The notes beneath the pieces were generated by a model. The model was given only the letters and a program-made list of their open reading frames with translations. It had not been told where the DNA came from and did no database searches. The position numbers were made by a program, and so were the translations under genes. Below, one piece after another: positions 1-8,701 of a stretch of DNA of 64,000 nt; within the stretch, counting starts at the first letter, position 1; each line of letters opens with the position of its first letter. The stretch spans positions 930,001-994,000 of the forward strand of contig NZ_CP087719.1 in NCBI RefSeq assembly GCF_020991085.1. Direction: 5' to 3'. Origin of the DNA: Roseomonas sp. OT10 (GTDB lineage Bacteria; Pseudomonadota; Alphaproteobacteria; Acetobacterales; Acetobacteraceae).

Positions 1-677
1 TGAGCGCGGGCAGCGCCGAGGCGGCGTTGCGCGCCGCCGGGGCCGGCATCGCCGCGGTGGACGCGGTGCTGCGCGGCGAGTTCCGCCGGGCCTTCTGTGC
101 CGTCCGCCCGCCCGGCCACCATGCCGAGCCGGACCGTGCCATGGGCTTCTGCCTGTTCTCCAACATCGCCGTCGCCGCCCGCCATGCCCAGGCCGCGCAC
201 GGCGTCGCGCGCGTCGCGGTGGTGGATTTCGACGTCCACCACGGCAACGGCACCCAGGCGGCGTTCTGGGATGCGCCGGACCTGTTCTTCGCCTCCTCGC
301 ACCAGATGCCGCTCTACCCCGGCACCGGCTCGGCCCGGGAGCGCGGGGTGGCGGGCAACATCGTCAACGCCCCGCTGGTGCCCGGCACCAAGGGCGAGGA
401 GTTCCGCGCCGTCTGGCGCGACATCGTGCTGCCGGCGCTGGAGGCCTTCGCCCCCGGGCTGATCCTGGTCTCGGCCGGCTTCGACGCCCATGCCCGCGAC
501 CCCCTCGCCCAGCTCCGCCTCCAGGAAGCGGATTTCGACTGGGTGACGCGCGCCATCTGCAACGTGGCGCAGCGGGTCTGCGGCGGCCGCGTCGTCTCGA
601 TGCTGGAGGGGGGCTACGACGTCCAGGCCCTGGCCCGCTCCACCGCCGTCCATGTCCGCGCCCTGATGGAGGCGTGA
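1..677 (+). CDS. Histone deacetylase family protein (partial, 5' end outside window)
   Basis: This is the C-terminal part of a zinc-dependent deacetylase of the arginase/HDAC fold; bacterial members act on acetylated polyamines, acetoin-related substrates or small amides. The reading frame is already open at base 3, so the true start lies to the left. Visible motifs are RPPGHHAE (tandem catalytic histidines), the metal-ligand segment VDFDVHHGNGTQ, and GFDAHARDPLAQL with the other zinc aspartate. The C-terminal LEGGYD motif of the family is present. The gene lies just upstream of xseB-ispA-dxs, a neighbourhood it often shares in alphaproteobacteria. The family is clear; the substrate is not. 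Confidence 0.9.
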   Translation, partial: SAGSAEAALRAAGAGIAAVDAVLRGEFRRAFCAVRPPGHHAEPDRAMGFCLFSNIAVAARHAQAAHGVARVAVVDFDVHHGNGTQAAFWDAPDLFFASSHQMPLYPGTGSARERGVAGNIVNAPLVPGTKGEEFRAVWRDIVLPALEAFAPGLILVSAGFDAHARDPLAQLRLQEADFDWVTRAICNVAQRVCGGRVVSMLEGGYDVQALARSTAVHVRALMEA

Positions 678-842
678 GGCGGCGCGGCCCTCGATTCCGG
701 CCCCTGCGCACGGCCCGCACGATGGCGTGAGGCGGCCGCCCGGCCCGGCCCGCCGCCGGAGGGGCGCCGGTAGGCTGCTACCCCGCCTCTGGACCGGCAC
801 GCCGTCGCCTGTATGGTCCGGGGCATGCCGGATGAGCAGAGC

Positions 843-1082
843 ATGACGACCGACGCCCCGCCCGTGGAGAGCCTGAGCTTCGAGGAGGCGCTGCGCGAGC
901 TGGAGGGCATCGTGCGCGGGCTGGAACGGGGCGAGGCCCCGCTGGAGGAGGCGATCGGCGCCTATACCCGCGGCACCGCGCTGCGCGCCCATTGCGAGCG
1001 CAAGCTGAGCGAGGCGGAGCAGCGGGTGCAGGCCATCGTCCCCGGCGCCGCCGGCCCCGCCCTGCGCGAGATGGACGAGTGA
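843..1082 (+). CDS. xseB: Exodeoxyribonuclease VII small subunit
   Basis: XseB is the small regulatory subunit of exonuclease VII, which with XseA degrades single-stranded DNA. From ATG 843 the protein has 79 residues, the normal family size. The family core begins about 12 residues in (SFEEALRELEGIVRGLERGE) and continues through the KLSEAEQRVQ helix. In-frame ATGs at 813 and 825 would add 10 or 6 residues and cannot be excluded; no candidate has a strong ribosome-binding site. The stop TGA (1080-1082) overlaps a GTG that may start the next gene, which suggests translational coupling. xseA is not in the window. Confidence 0.88.
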   Translation: MTTDAPPVESLSFEEALRELEGIVRGLERGEAPLEEAIGAYTRGTALRAHCERKLSEAEQRVQAIVPGAAGPALREMDE

Positions 1083-2065
1083 GCGACGCGGAGACAGGCC
1101 CGGGGGGCACGGACCGGACGGGCACGGACCGGACGGGCACGGACCGGACGGGCATGGACCGGACGGGCATGAGCGAGGCCCTGGCGGCCGCCCTGGCCGA
1201 GGCGCAGGCGGAGATCGAGGAGGCGCTGGACACCCTGCTGCCGCCCGCGGAGGGGCCGGAGGCGCCGCTGCTGGCGGCCATGCGCCATGCCGCCATGGGC
1301 GGGGGCAAGCGGCTGCGCGGCTTCCTGGTGCTGGAAGGCGCGCGGCAGTTCCGGGTCGCCCGCGCCTCCGCCCTGCGGGTCGCCGCGGCGATCGAGATGC
1401 TGCACGCCTATTCCCTGGTGCATGACGACCTGCCGGCGATGGACGACGACGACCTGCGCCGCGGCCGGCCGACGGTGCACAAGCAGTGGGACGAGGCGAC
1501 CGCGATCCTGGCCGGCGATGCCCTGCAGACCCAGGCCTTCGCCGTGCTGGCGGCGCCGGACACGCATTCCGACCCGGCGGTGCGGGCCGAGCTCTGCCTG
1601 CGCCTGGCCCAGGCGGCCGGGGCGCGCGGCATGTGCGGCGGGCAGATGCTGGACATGCTGGCCGAGGCGGCGACGGAGCCGCTGGGCGAAGCCGCCGTGG
1701 CCCGGCTGCAACTGCTGAAGACCGGCAAGCTGATCGAGTTCTCGGCCGAGGCCGGGGCCATCCTGGGCAAGGCGCCGCATCCGCAGCGGGTGGCGCTGGC
1801 CGCCTATGGCCACGACATCGGCGCCGCCTTCCAGATCGCCGACGACCTGCTGGACGCCACGGCGACGGAGGCGGAGGCGGGCAAGCGCACCGGCAAGGAT
1901 GCCGGGGCGGGCAAGGCGACGCTGGTCGGGCTGCTGGGCGCCGGGCGTGCCGCCGCCCAGGCGGAGCGGCTGGTGGAGCAGGCCAAGGCGCATCTCGACG
2001 GGATGGGCGGGGAGGCCGGGCTGCTGCGCGCCCTGGCGGATTTCGTGATCGCGAGGCGCGCCTGA
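1079..2065 (+). CDS. ispA: Polyprenyl synthetase (farnesyl/geranyl diphosphate synthase)
   Basis: It condenses isopentenyl diphosphate with allylic diphosphates to give farnesyl or geranyl diphosphate for quinones, undecaprenyl and hopanoid carriers. The first aspartate-rich motif lies in HDDLPAMDDDDLRRG and the second in FQIADDLLD; both bind the Mg-diphosphate. GTG 1079 overlaps the xseB stop by four bases, an arrangement seen repeatedly in this window, and gives 328 residues with a TDRTG pentapeptide repeat at the N-terminus. ATG 1169, just after the repeat, gives 298 residues, nearer the usual length. Neither start has a good Shine-Dalgarno sequence, so the start is unresolved. dxs follows, supplying the precursors. 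Confidence 0.9.
   Translation: MSDAETGPGGTDRTGTDRTGTDRTGMDRTGMSEALAAALAEAQAEIEEALDTLLPPAEGPEAPLLAAMRHAAMGGGKRLRGFLVLEGARQFRVARASALRVAAAIEMLHAYSLVHDDLPAMDDDDLRRGRPTVHKQWDEATAILAGDALQTQAFAVLAAPDTHSDPAVRAELCLRLAQAAGARGMCGGQMLDMLAEAATEPLGEAAVARLQLLKTGKLIEFSAEAGAILGKAPHPQRVALAAYGHDIGAAFQIADDLLDATATEAEAGKRTGKDAGAGKATLVGLLGAGRAAAQAERLVEQAKAHLDGMGGEAGLLRALADFVIARRA
1106..1165 (+). repeat. 15-bp tandem repeat at the ispA 5' end
   Basis: Four head-to-tail copies of GGCACGGACCGGACG; the fourth has a C-to-T change, and a 5-base partial fifth copy follows. The period is a multiple of three, so the ispA frame reads TDRTG pentapeptides. The C-to-T changes create in-frame ATG codons at 1154 and 1169. A repeat of this kind can gain or lose units by slippage without a frameshift. 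Confidence 0.9.
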
Positions 2066-2218
2066 GCCGAGGCCGGAAGGCGGTGGCGCCCGGAGCGGGG
2101 GCCCGCCCCGTGGAGGGTCCGCCGCGGCCTGGTCCCGCCCCGTCGGACCGGCGCCGCATCGCCGGGCCAGGAAGCAGAGGCCGGGGTGCTGCCCCCGGTC
2201 CGGTCGGAGAATGATCTG

Positions 2219-4138
2219 ATGCCACGACCCCGCACCCCGCTGCTCGACCGTGTCCGGGTGCCTTCCGACCTGCGCAACTTCTCGGGCGAGCAGCTGCGGC
2301 AGGTCGCCGACGAGCTGCGGGCGGAGACGATCGACGCGGTCAGCACCACGGGTGGGCATCTGGGCGCCAGCCTCGGCGTGGTGGAGCTGACGGTGGCCCT
2401 CCACGCCGTCTTCGACACGCCGCGCGACCGGCTGATCTGGGATGTCGGGCACCAGGCCTATCCGCACAAGATCCTCACCGGCCGGCGCGACCGCATCCGC
2501 ACCCTGCGCCAGCCGGGCGGGCTGTCCGGCTTCACCCGACGGTCGGAGAGCGAGTACGACCCCTTCGGCGCGGCGCATTCCTCGACCTCCATCTCGGCCG
2601 GGCTGGGCATGGCGGTGGCGCGCGACCTGAAGGGCGACGACCGCCAGGTGATCGCCGTCATCGGCGACGGCGCGATGAGCGCCGGCATGGCCTATGAGGC
2701 GATGAACAACGCGGGCGCGATGAAGTCCCGCCTGATCGTCGTGCTGAACGACAACGACATGTCGATCGCCCCGCCCGTGGGCGCGCTCTCCGCCTATCTC
2801 TCGCGCACCATCTCCTCGCGCCCCTTCCTCTCCGTGCGCGAGGTGATGGCGCGGGTCGCCAAGCGCTTCCCCGCGCCGCTGGCCAAGGCGGCGGAGCGCG
2901 CGGACGAGTATGCCCGCGGCATGCTGACCGGCGGCACGCTGTTCGAGGAGCTGGGCTTCTACTACGTCGGCCCCATCGACGGGCACGACCTCGACCACCT
3001 GCTACCCGTGCTGCGCAACCTGCGCGATGCGGAGGAGGCGCATCCCGTCCTGCTCCACGTCGTGACGCAGAAGGGCAAGGGCTACGCGCCCGCCGAGGCC
3101 TCGGCCGACAAGTACCACGGCGTGCAGAAGTTCAACGTCGTCACGGGCGAGCAGCAGAAGGCCCCGCCCGGCCCGCCCGCCTATACCAAGGTCTTCGCGA
3201 ACGCCCTGATCGCCGAGGCGGAGCACGACCCGCGCATCGTGGCCGTCACCGCCGCCATGCCCTCCGGCACGGGGCTCGATGCCTTCGGCAAGCGCTTCCC
3301 CGACCGCACCTTCGACGTGGGCATCGCCGAGCAGCACGCCGTCACCTTCGCCGCCGGCATGGCGACGGAAGGGATGCGGCCCTTCTGCGCGATCTACTCG
3401 ACCTTCCTCCAGCGCGCCTACGACCAGGTGATGCACGACGTGGCGCTGCAGAACCTGCCCGTCCGCTTCGCGCTCGACCGCGCCGGTCTGGTGGGCGCCG
3501 ATGGCGCGACGCATGCGGGCGCCTACGACATCGCCTATCTCGGCTGCCTGCCGAACATGGTGCTGATGGCGCCGGCCGACGAGGTGGAGCTGGTCCACAT
3601 GACCGCCACCGCCGCCGCCCACGATGCCGGCCCCATCGCCTTCCGCTACCCGCGCGGCGAGGGCACCGGCCTCGCCCTGCCGGCGCGGGGCGAGGTGCTG
3701 CCGATCGGCAAGGGCCGCATCCTGCGCGAGGGGACGGCGGTGGCCATCCTCTCCTATGGCACCCGGCTCGCCGAGGCCCTGCTGGCCGCCGAGGAGCTGG
3801 CGACGCAGGGCCTGTCCTGCACCGTGGCCGATGCCCGATTCGCCAAGCCGCTCGATACCGCGTTGGTGGAGCAGCTCGCGCGGCACCACGCCGTGCTGCT
3901 GACCGTGGAGGAAGGGGCGACCGGCGGCTTCGGCAGCATGGTGGCGCACCACCTCGCCTGGGCCGGGCTGCTGGACAGCGGGCTGCGCTTCCGGCCGATG
4001 ACGCTGCCGGACCGCTACATCGACCACAACGCCCCGAAGCGGCAGTACGAGGAGGCGGGGCTGAGCGCCGCCCAGATCGCCCAGGCGGCGCGCGATGCGC
4101 TGGGCCGGGACAGCGGGGCGCGGCCCGCCCGCGCGTGA
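2219..4138 (+). CDS. dxs: 1-deoxy-D-xylulose-5-phosphate synthase
   Basis: This thiamine-diphosphate enzyme joins pyruvate and glyceraldehyde 3-phosphate, the first committed step of the non-mevalonate isoprenoid pathway. The 639-residue protein has the family's usual length. The thiamine-diphosphate motif [16 protein letters not shown] starts near residue 149, the [20 protein letters not shown] segment is typical, and the transketolase pyrimidine-binding domain (GIAEQHAV) and C-terminal domain are intact. ATG 2219 is preferred over GTG 2186 because the [12 protein letters not shown] opening matches the family. It follows ispA, so precursor synthesis and chain elongation are encoded together. 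Confidence 0.97.
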   Translation: MPRPRTPLLDRVRVPSDLRNFSGEQLRQVADELRAETIDAVSTTGGHLGASLGVVELTVALHAVFDTPRDRLIWDVGHQAYPHKILTGRRDRIRTLRQPGGLSGFTRRSESEYDPFGAAHSSTSISAGLGMAVARDLKGDDRQVIAVIGDGAMSAGMAYEAMNNAGAMKSRLIVVLNDNDMSIAPPVGALSAYLSRTISSRPFLSVREVMARVAKRFPAPLAKAAERADEYARGMLTGGTLFEELGFYYVGPIDGHDLDHLLPVLRNLRDAEEAHPVLLHVVTQKGKGYAPAEASADKYHGVQKFNVVTGEQQKAPPGPPAYTKVFANALIAEAEHDPRIVAVTAAMPSGTGLDAFGKRFPDRTFDVGIAEQHAVTFAAGMATEGMRPFCAIYSTFLQRAYDQVMHDVALQNLPVRFALDRAGLVGADGATHAGAYDIAYLGCLPNMVLMAPADEVELVHMTATAAAHDAGPIAFRYPRGEGTGLALPARGEVLPIGKGRILREGTAVAILSYGTRLAEALLAAEELATQGLSCTVADARFAKPLDTALVEQLARHHAVLLTVEEGATGGFGSMVAHHLAWAGLLDSGLRFRPMTLPDRYIDHNAPKRQYEEAGLSAAQIAQAARDALGRDSGARPARA

Positions 4139-4187
4139 GCGGCCGGCCGGCACCGGGGATCGCCCCCCGCGCCGGGCGGCCGGCGCT

Positions 4188-4217
4188 ATGCTGCGATCCG
4201 ACATGCTGCGATCCGAC
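4188..4217 (+). repeat. 15-bp direct duplication upstream of tlyA
   Basis: The sequence ATGCTGCGATCCGAC occurs twice head to tail between dxs and tlyA. Each copy begins with an ATG in the tlyA frame, so the duplication makes two spurious candidate starts upstream of the better-supported GTG at 4233. Confidence 0.85.
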
Positions 4218-4232
4218 CCGAGGGAGGATGCC

Positions 4233-5015
4233 GTGCCGCAATCCCTAGCCGGCCCGGCCGCGGCCGCCGCCCCGAAGCCCGCGAAGCAGCGGGCCGACCA
4301 GATGCTGGTGGATCGCGGCCTGGCGGAGAGCCGCACCCGCGCGCAGGCGCTGATCCTGGCGGGCAAGGTCTTCTCGGGCGAGGCGCGGGTGGACAAGCCC
4401 GGCCAGGTGCTGAAGCCGGACACGCCGCTGGAGGTGCGCGGCCAGGACCATCCCTGGGTCTCGCGCGGCGGCATCAAGCTGGCCCACGCCCTGGCGCATT
4501 TCGGGCTGGACCCGAAGGCGCGCGTGGCGGTCGATGTCGGCGCCTCGACCGGCGGCTTCACCGACGTGCTGCTGCAATCCGGCGCGGCGAAGGTCTACGC
4601 CGTGGATGTCGGCCACGGGCAGCTCGCCTGGAGCCTGCGCCAGGACCCGCGCGTGGTCGTGCTGGAACGCACCAACGCCCGCTGGCTGGACGCGACGCAG
4701 GTGCCGGAGCCGGTGGGCGCCGTCGTCTGCGACGCCTCCTTCATCGGCCTGCGCACCGTCCTCCCGGCGGCGCTGGCGCTGGCGGAGCCGGGCGCCTGGG
4801 CGGCCGCCCTGATCAAGCCGCAGTTCGAGGCAGGGCCGGGGCAGGTGGGGAAGGGGGGCGTGGTGCGCGACCCGAACGTCCATCGCGCGGTCTGCGAGAC
4901 GATCCGGCGCTGGTGGTCGGCGCTGCCGGGCTGGACGGTGCTGGGGGTGACGGAAAGCCCGATCACCGGGCCGGAGGGGAACCGCGAGTTCCTGATCGCC
5001 GCCATGCGCGGCTGA
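4233..5015 (+). CDS. tlyA: TlyA family rRNA (cytidine-2'-O)-methyltransferase / haemolysin-like
   Basis: TlyA proteins 2'-O-methylate cytidines of 16S and 23S rRNA using S-adenosylmethionine. An N-terminal S4 RNA-binding domain (KQRADQMLVDRGLAESRTRA) is followed by an FtsJ-like methyltransferase domain with the SAM loop VDVGASTGGFTDVLL and AVDVGHGQLAW. The start is set at GTG 4233 because AGGGAGG lies at 4221-4227 with suitable spacing, giving 260 residues as usual. The ATGs at 4188 and 4203 lie in a 15-bp duplication and lack a ribosome-binding site. Position after dxs is typical of alphaproteobacteria. Confidence 0.92.
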   Translation: MPQSLAGPAAAAAPKPAKQRADQMLVDRGLAESRTRAQALILAGKVFSGEARVDKPGQVLKPDTPLEVRGQDHPWVSRGGIKLAHALAHFGLDPKARVAVDVGASTGGFTDVLLQSGAAKVYAVDVGHGQLAWSLRQDPRVVVLERTNARWLDATQVPEPVGAVVCDASFIGLRTVLPAALALAEPGAWAAALIKPQFEAGPGQVGKGGVVRDPNVHRAVCETIRRWWSALPGWTVLGVTESPITGPEGNREFLIAAMRG

Positions 5016-5045
5016 GCCGCCGCCCGGCGCAGGGGCGGCGGGCGG

Positions 5046-5219
5046 TCAGGCGGAGGGCGGCAGCGCGACCGTAGCCGGCAACGCGGGGATCTCCGGCGGC
5101 ACGCAGGGCGACACCTCGTCCAGGAGGGTCCAGACGCGGTCCGGGTCCATCCGCGTCTCCGGGTCGTTCAGGAGGCGTTCGAGTTCCAGAAGGCGCTGCT
5201 CCAGCTCCGTCTCGGTCAT
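5046..5219 (-). CDS. Small acidic protein, release-factor-N-terminus-like helix
   Basis: A 57-residue protein opening MTETELEQRLLELERLLNDP. The first 35 residues look like an amphipathic helix with heptad leucines. The segment LERLLNDPETRMDPDRVWTL loosely resembles the N-terminal helices of peptide chain release factors, but no other release-factor domain is present. The C-terminal 20 residues are proline-rich. GAGGAGG lies upstream of the ATG with acceptable spacing, which supports translation. An 11-bp palindrome sits about 33 bases before the start. Function unknown. Confidence 0.6.
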   Translation of the reverse strand: MTETELEQRLLELERLLNDPETRMDPDRVWTLLDEVSPCVPPEIPALPATVALPPSA

Positions 5220-5251
5220 CGGGGGAGGAACCTCCTCGCCAATTTTGCTGC

Positions 5252-5262
5252 TATGCAGCATA
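5252..5262. promoter_or_regulatory. Palindromic operator candidate TATGCWGCATA
   Basis: The reverse complement of this site is TATGCTGCATA, an inverted repeat of five-base arms about a single central base. The identical 11-mer occurs at 26523-26533 upstream of a Bug receptor gene. Both sit in unusually A+T-rich patches just upstream of a minus-strand start. That is the expected place for a shared operator or promoter element; the regulator is not identified. Confidence 0.45.
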
Positions 5263-5343
5263 TGGTACTGTGTCCCGTATTGCCAAGGATTTCGAAAGTC
5301 ATCGCACCGTAACGCCGGGGTACCGTGCCGGTTGGGCGCCCGC

Positions 5344-6537
5344 CTACACGGAGGAGGCGATGGCGGGCAGCAGCGCCGGCAGCCTCGCCTGGGGGTGGGA
5401 CGGGTTGCGGAAGCGCAGCTCGCCATCCGGCGCGGCGTCCGGCACGGGCAGGTCCAGCATCTCCGCCCGCGAGGCGCAGGAGACGGCGACCAGCGGGCGC
5501 GCCTCCGGCCGTGTCAGGAAGCGGCGCACCGCGCCCTCCAGCTCCAGCCGCTCGCGCAGGCCCCGCCACTCGCCGCGCTCCAGGTCGTCCAGGAAGATGG
5601 CCAGCAGCGCCGGCCGCGTCCCGCTGAGGCGGCCGGCGGCCGCGGCGGCCAGGCGGCGGCAGACCGCGGCGGAGATGTCGTTCTCCCGCCCCGAGCGCGC
5701 GGCGATGACGAAGACGCTGCCGCCGGAAGGATCGCCCGCCACGGCCAGATGCGCCTCCGGCCCGAACTGCGCGCGCAGGCTGCCCGGCAACGCGGCCTGG
5801 GCGCCGGCCACCAACAGCGGGTCGAGCTTCAGGATCGCCGCCTGATCGGCATCCTGCCGGCGCTGCGCGGCCAGGAGGGCCATGATCCGCCGGTGCAGTT
5901 CCGCGACCTGCTGCGCCTCGCGCAGCCCCTCGGGCAGCGTCACCTTCAGCACGTAGCGGCCGGGATGGGCGGACAGCCAGGTGTGCAGGTCGGGGTTCAC
6001 CCGGTCCACCAGCGCGCACCAGTCGGTGCGCGGCATGTGCCGGCCATCCTCGGCCGAGACGGTCTCGCAGGCGATCTCCAGCGCCTCGCCCTCCCGGGTG
6101 CAGAGCAGGTCGTAGGACGCGCCGTCGATCAGCCCGGCATGATGCACCGTGAAGCCGCGGGCGCGTTGCAGCGCGGCGACGCGCAGCAGGTGGAGCAGCG
6201 GCATGAGGCAGGCCGGGCCCGTCAGCCCGGCGGCGAGGCGCTCCCGCAGCCGCTCGCCGGCGGGGCGGGGCAGCGCGCGGGCCAGGGTCACCGCCTCCTG
6301 CGCCAGGGCGACGAAGCGCCGCTCGGCCGCGGTGGCGCCGGCCAGGGCACCGGGGGTGCCGAGGCGCGCCAGGGCCAGCTCGGCCATGTGGCGCTGCTGC
6401 GCGGCACGGGCGCCGAGGGTGCGGGGGGTGATGGCCTGGCCGAGGTCGCGCAGGCGCCGGTTCCAGAGCGGCCGGCCGACGAGGTCGAGGAAGTCGCGTA
6501 CCGCCGCCGCATCCACCCCTGGCTCGGCGACGGGCAT
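5344..6537 (-). CDS. Hypothetical protein, 397 aa
   Basis: A soluble-looking protein with no signal peptide or membrane segment, rich in Arg, Ala and Leu. I do not recognise a domain. The central part (DWCALVDRVNPDLHTWLSAH, then PGRYVLKVTLPEGL) has alternating strands and helices, and the opening GVDAAAVRDFLDLVGRP is helical. The segment REGEALEIACETVSAEDGR contains acidic residues that could be nuclease-like, but this is speculation. Codon use matches the neighbours, so it is probably a native lineage-specific gene. A relatively A+T-rich stretch (6541-6600) upstream may hold its promoter. Confidence 0.7.
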   Translation of the reverse strand: MPVAEPGVDAAAVRDFLDLVGRPLWNRRLRDLGQAITPRTLGARAAQQRHMAELALARLGTPGALAGATAAERRFVALAQEAVTLARALPRPAGERLRERLAAGLTGPACLMPLLHLLRVAALQRARGFTVHHAGLIDGASYDLLCTREGEALEIACETVSAEDGRHMPRTDWCALVDRVNPDLHTWLSAHPGRYVLKVTLPEGLREAQQVAELHRRIMALLAAQRRQDADQAAILKLDPLLVAGAQAALPGSLRAQFGPEAHLAVAGDPSGGSVFVIAARSGRENDISAAVCRRLAAAAAGRLSGTRPALLAIFLDDLERGEWRGLRERLELEGAVRRFLTRPEARPLVAVSCASRAEMLDLPVPDAAPDGELRFRNPSHPQARLPALLPAIASSV

Positions 6538-6579
6538 CCGTGGACCTCTCGACGGTATGTTACGCTTCTTGTCCTAATT

Positions 6580-6596
6580 CCGAGCGTCAGGCTCGG
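6580..6596 (-). terminator. Possible terminator downstream of aroC
   Basis: CCGAGC and GCTCGG form a 6-bp stem with loop GTCAG, about 30 bases beyond the aroC stop in the direction of transcription and followed by the A+T-rich stretch AATTAG. The stem is short and there is no T-run, so this is weak. The same region may carry the promoter of the next minus-strand gene. Confidence 0.3.
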
Positions 6597-6625
6597 TCAA
6601 CGCAACGTTGTCGTGAGCGCCGCCA

Positions 6626-7732
6626 TCAGTTCCGCGGCAGGCGGGCGCGGTCCGGGGCGTGCGGGTTCTGCGCGCGGTGGCGCAGCAGGTGGTCGGCCAG
6701 GACGCAGGCCAGCATCGCCTCGCCCACCGGCACGGCGCGCAGCCCGACGCAGGGGTCGTGCCGGCCCTTGGTCACCAGCTCCACCTCCTGCCCGTGCCGG
6801 TCCACGGCGCGGCGGGGCGAGAGGATGGAGGAGGTGGGCTTCACCACGAAGCGCGCCACCACCGGCTGGCCGGTGGAGATGCCGCCCAGGATGCCGCCCG
6901 CGTGGTTGGACAGGAAGCGCACCGTGCCGTCCGGCTCCATGCGCATCTCGTCCGCGTTCTCCTCGCCCGACAGGGCGGCGGCGGCGAAGCCCTCGCCGAT
7001 CTCCACCGCCTTGACGGCGTTGACGGACATCAGCGCGCCCGCGATGTCCGCATCGAGCTTGCCGTAGATCGGCGCGCCGAGGCCGGGGGGGACGCCGTCC
7101 GCCACCACCTCCAGCACCGCGCCGATGCTGCTGCCGGCCTTGCGGATGGCCATGAGGCGGTCCGTCCAGCGCGCGACGCTGGTCGGGTCGGGGCAGAACA
7201 GGTCGTTGCGCCCGACCTCCTCCCAGTCCCAGGCGGCGCGGTCGATGCCGTCGGCGCCCAGCGAGACCATGGCGCCGCGGATGGTCACGCCCTCGCCAAG
7301 TACCTTGCGCGCCACCGCCCCGGCGGCGACGCGCATCGCCGTCTCCCGCGCCGAGGAGCGGCCGCCGCCGCGATAGTCCCGCACCCCGTATTTCAGGTGA
7401 TAGGCGAGGTCGGCATGGCCGGGGCGGAAGCGCTCGGCGATCTCGCCGTAGTCGCGCGAGCGCTGGTCCTGGTTGGCGATCTCCAGCGCGATCGGGGTGC
7501 CCGTGGTCAGCCCCTCGAACACGCCGGAGAGGATGCGGACCTCGTCCGGCTCCTGGCGCTGGGTCACCAGCTTCGACTGGCCGGGGCGACGGCGGTCCAG
7601 CCAGGGCTGGATGTCCGCCTCGGACAGCGCGATGCCGGGGGGGCAGCCGTCCACGACGCAGCCGATGGCCGGGCCGTGGCTCTCGCCCCAGGTTGTGACG
7701 CGGAAGAGGTGGCCGAAGCTGTTGTGGGACAT
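6626..7732 (-). CDS. aroC: Chorismate synthase
   Basis: Chorismate synthase converts 5-enolpyruvylshikimate 3-phosphate to chorismate with reduced FMN, the last shikimate-pathway step. The N-terminus [16 protein letters not shown] is the family signature, and the second signature ([17 protein letters not shown]) and third ([12 protein letters not shown]) are also present. The length of 368 residues is normal. It lies 28 bases after fabI on the same strand, so the two are probably co-transcribed. Its product feeds the chorismate mutase, tyrC and hisC cluster near 61 kb. Confidence 0.97.
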   Translation of the reverse strand: MSHNSFGHLFRVTTWGESHGPAIGCVVDGCPPGIALSEADIQPWLDRRRPGQSKLVTQRQEPDEVRILSGVFEGLTTGTPIALEIANQDQRSRDYGEIAERFRPGHADLAYHLKYGVRDYRGGGRSSARETAMRVAAGAVARKVLGEGVTIRGAMVSLGADGIDRAAWDWEEVGRNDLFCPDPTSVARWTDRLMAIRKAGSSIGAVLEVVADGVPPGLGAPIYGKLDADIAGALMSVNAVKAVEIGEGFAAAALSGEENADEMRMEPDGTVRFLSNHAGGILGGISTGQPVVARFVVKPTSSILSPRRAVDRHGQEVELVTKGRHDPCVGLRAVPVGEAMLACVLADHLLRHRAQNPHAPDRARLPRN

Positions 7733-7760
7733 GAGGGGTCCGCGCGCCGGGCGGCGCGGC

Positions 7761-8609
7761 TCAGTGCTTCTCGACGGTGATGTCGGGCGCGTCGGGATGC
7801 TTCATGCCGACGACGTGGTAGCCGCAATCGACGTGGTGGACCTCGCCGGTCACGCCGCCCGACAGGTCGGAGAGCATGTACAGCCCGGCGCCGCCCACCT
7901 CGTCCAGCCCGACGTTGCGCCGCATCGGCGCGTTGTACTGGTTCCACTTCAGGATGTAGCGGAAGTCGCCGATGCCGCTGGCGGCGAGCGTCTTGATCGG
8001 CCCGGCGCTGATCGCGTTCACCCGCACGCCATCCGTGCCCAGGTCGGCCGCCATGTATCGCACGGAGGCCTCCAGCGCCGCCTTGGCCACGCCCATGACG
8101 TTGTAGTGCGGCATCACCCGCTCCGCGCCCAGATAGGTCAGGGTCAGCAGCGAGCCGCCCTTGTCCATCAGCGCCGCCGCCCGCCGCCCCACCGCGACGA
8201 AGGAGTAGCAGGAGATGTCGAGCGCCTGCAGGAAGGCCTCGCGCGGGGTGTCGAGGTACCGCCCGCGGAGGAAGTTCTTGTCGGCGAAGCCGATGGCATG
8301 GACCAGGAAGTCCAGCCGCCCCCAGCGCTCGCGCACCGCCTCGAAGGCCGCGTCCATCGAGGCGTCGTCGGCCACGTCGCAGGGCATCACCATGTCGCTG
8401 CCGACGCTGGCGGCGAGCGGGCGGACGCGCTTCTCCAGCGCCTCGCCCTGGTAGGTGAAGGCCAGCTCCGCCCCCTGGGCGGCGACGGCGCGGGCGATGG
8501 CCCAGGCGATGGAGCGGTCGTTCGCCACGCCCATGACCAGGCCGCGCTTGCCGGCCATCAGGGTGCCGGTGGCGGGTTCGTTCTCGGTGCGGGCATGGCT
8601 GTCGGGCAT
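7761..8609 (-). CDS. fabI: Enoyl-[acyl-carrier-protein] reductase (NADH)
   Basis: FabI reduces trans-2-enoyl-ACP in the last step of each round of fatty acid elongation. It is an atypical short-chain dehydrogenase. The nucleotide-binding segment [17 protein letters not shown] and the catalytic pair with spacing Tyr-x6-Lys in [11 protein letters not shown] identify FabI, and TYLGAERV carries the second tyrosine. ATG 8609 gives 282 residues; an internal start at MAGKRG would give 265, nearer typical size. It diverges from pdxH across a 92-bp gap and leads into aroC. Confidence 0.95.
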   Translation of the reverse strand: MPDSHARTENEPATGTLMAGKRGLVMGVANDRSIAWAIARAVAAQGAELAFTYQGEALEKRVRPLAASVGSDMVMPCDVADDASMDAAFEAVRERWGRLDFLVHAIGFADKNFLRGRYLDTPREAFLQALDISCYSFVAVGRRAAALMDKGGSLLTLTYLGAERVMPHYNVMGVAKAALEASVRYMAADLGTDGVRVNAISAGPIKTLAASGIGDFRYILKWNQYNAPMRRNVGLDEVGGAGLYMLSDLSGGVTGEVHHVDCGYHVVGMKHPDAPDITVEKH

Positions 8610-8701
8610 GGCGTGGAACCCCCTTCGGGGTCTCCCGTTGCACCCTTCCCCCCGGGGTCTCCCTGGGGGAACGGCGGATACGTTGCGGCGGCGGGGCAGG
8701 G

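Noticed and set aside
962-2998. 678-codon antisense frame over xseB, ispA and dxs
   Set aside because: A G+C-bias shadow. The sense genes are unambiguous, and the repeat-derived RPVRA motif is just the complement of the TDRTG repeat.
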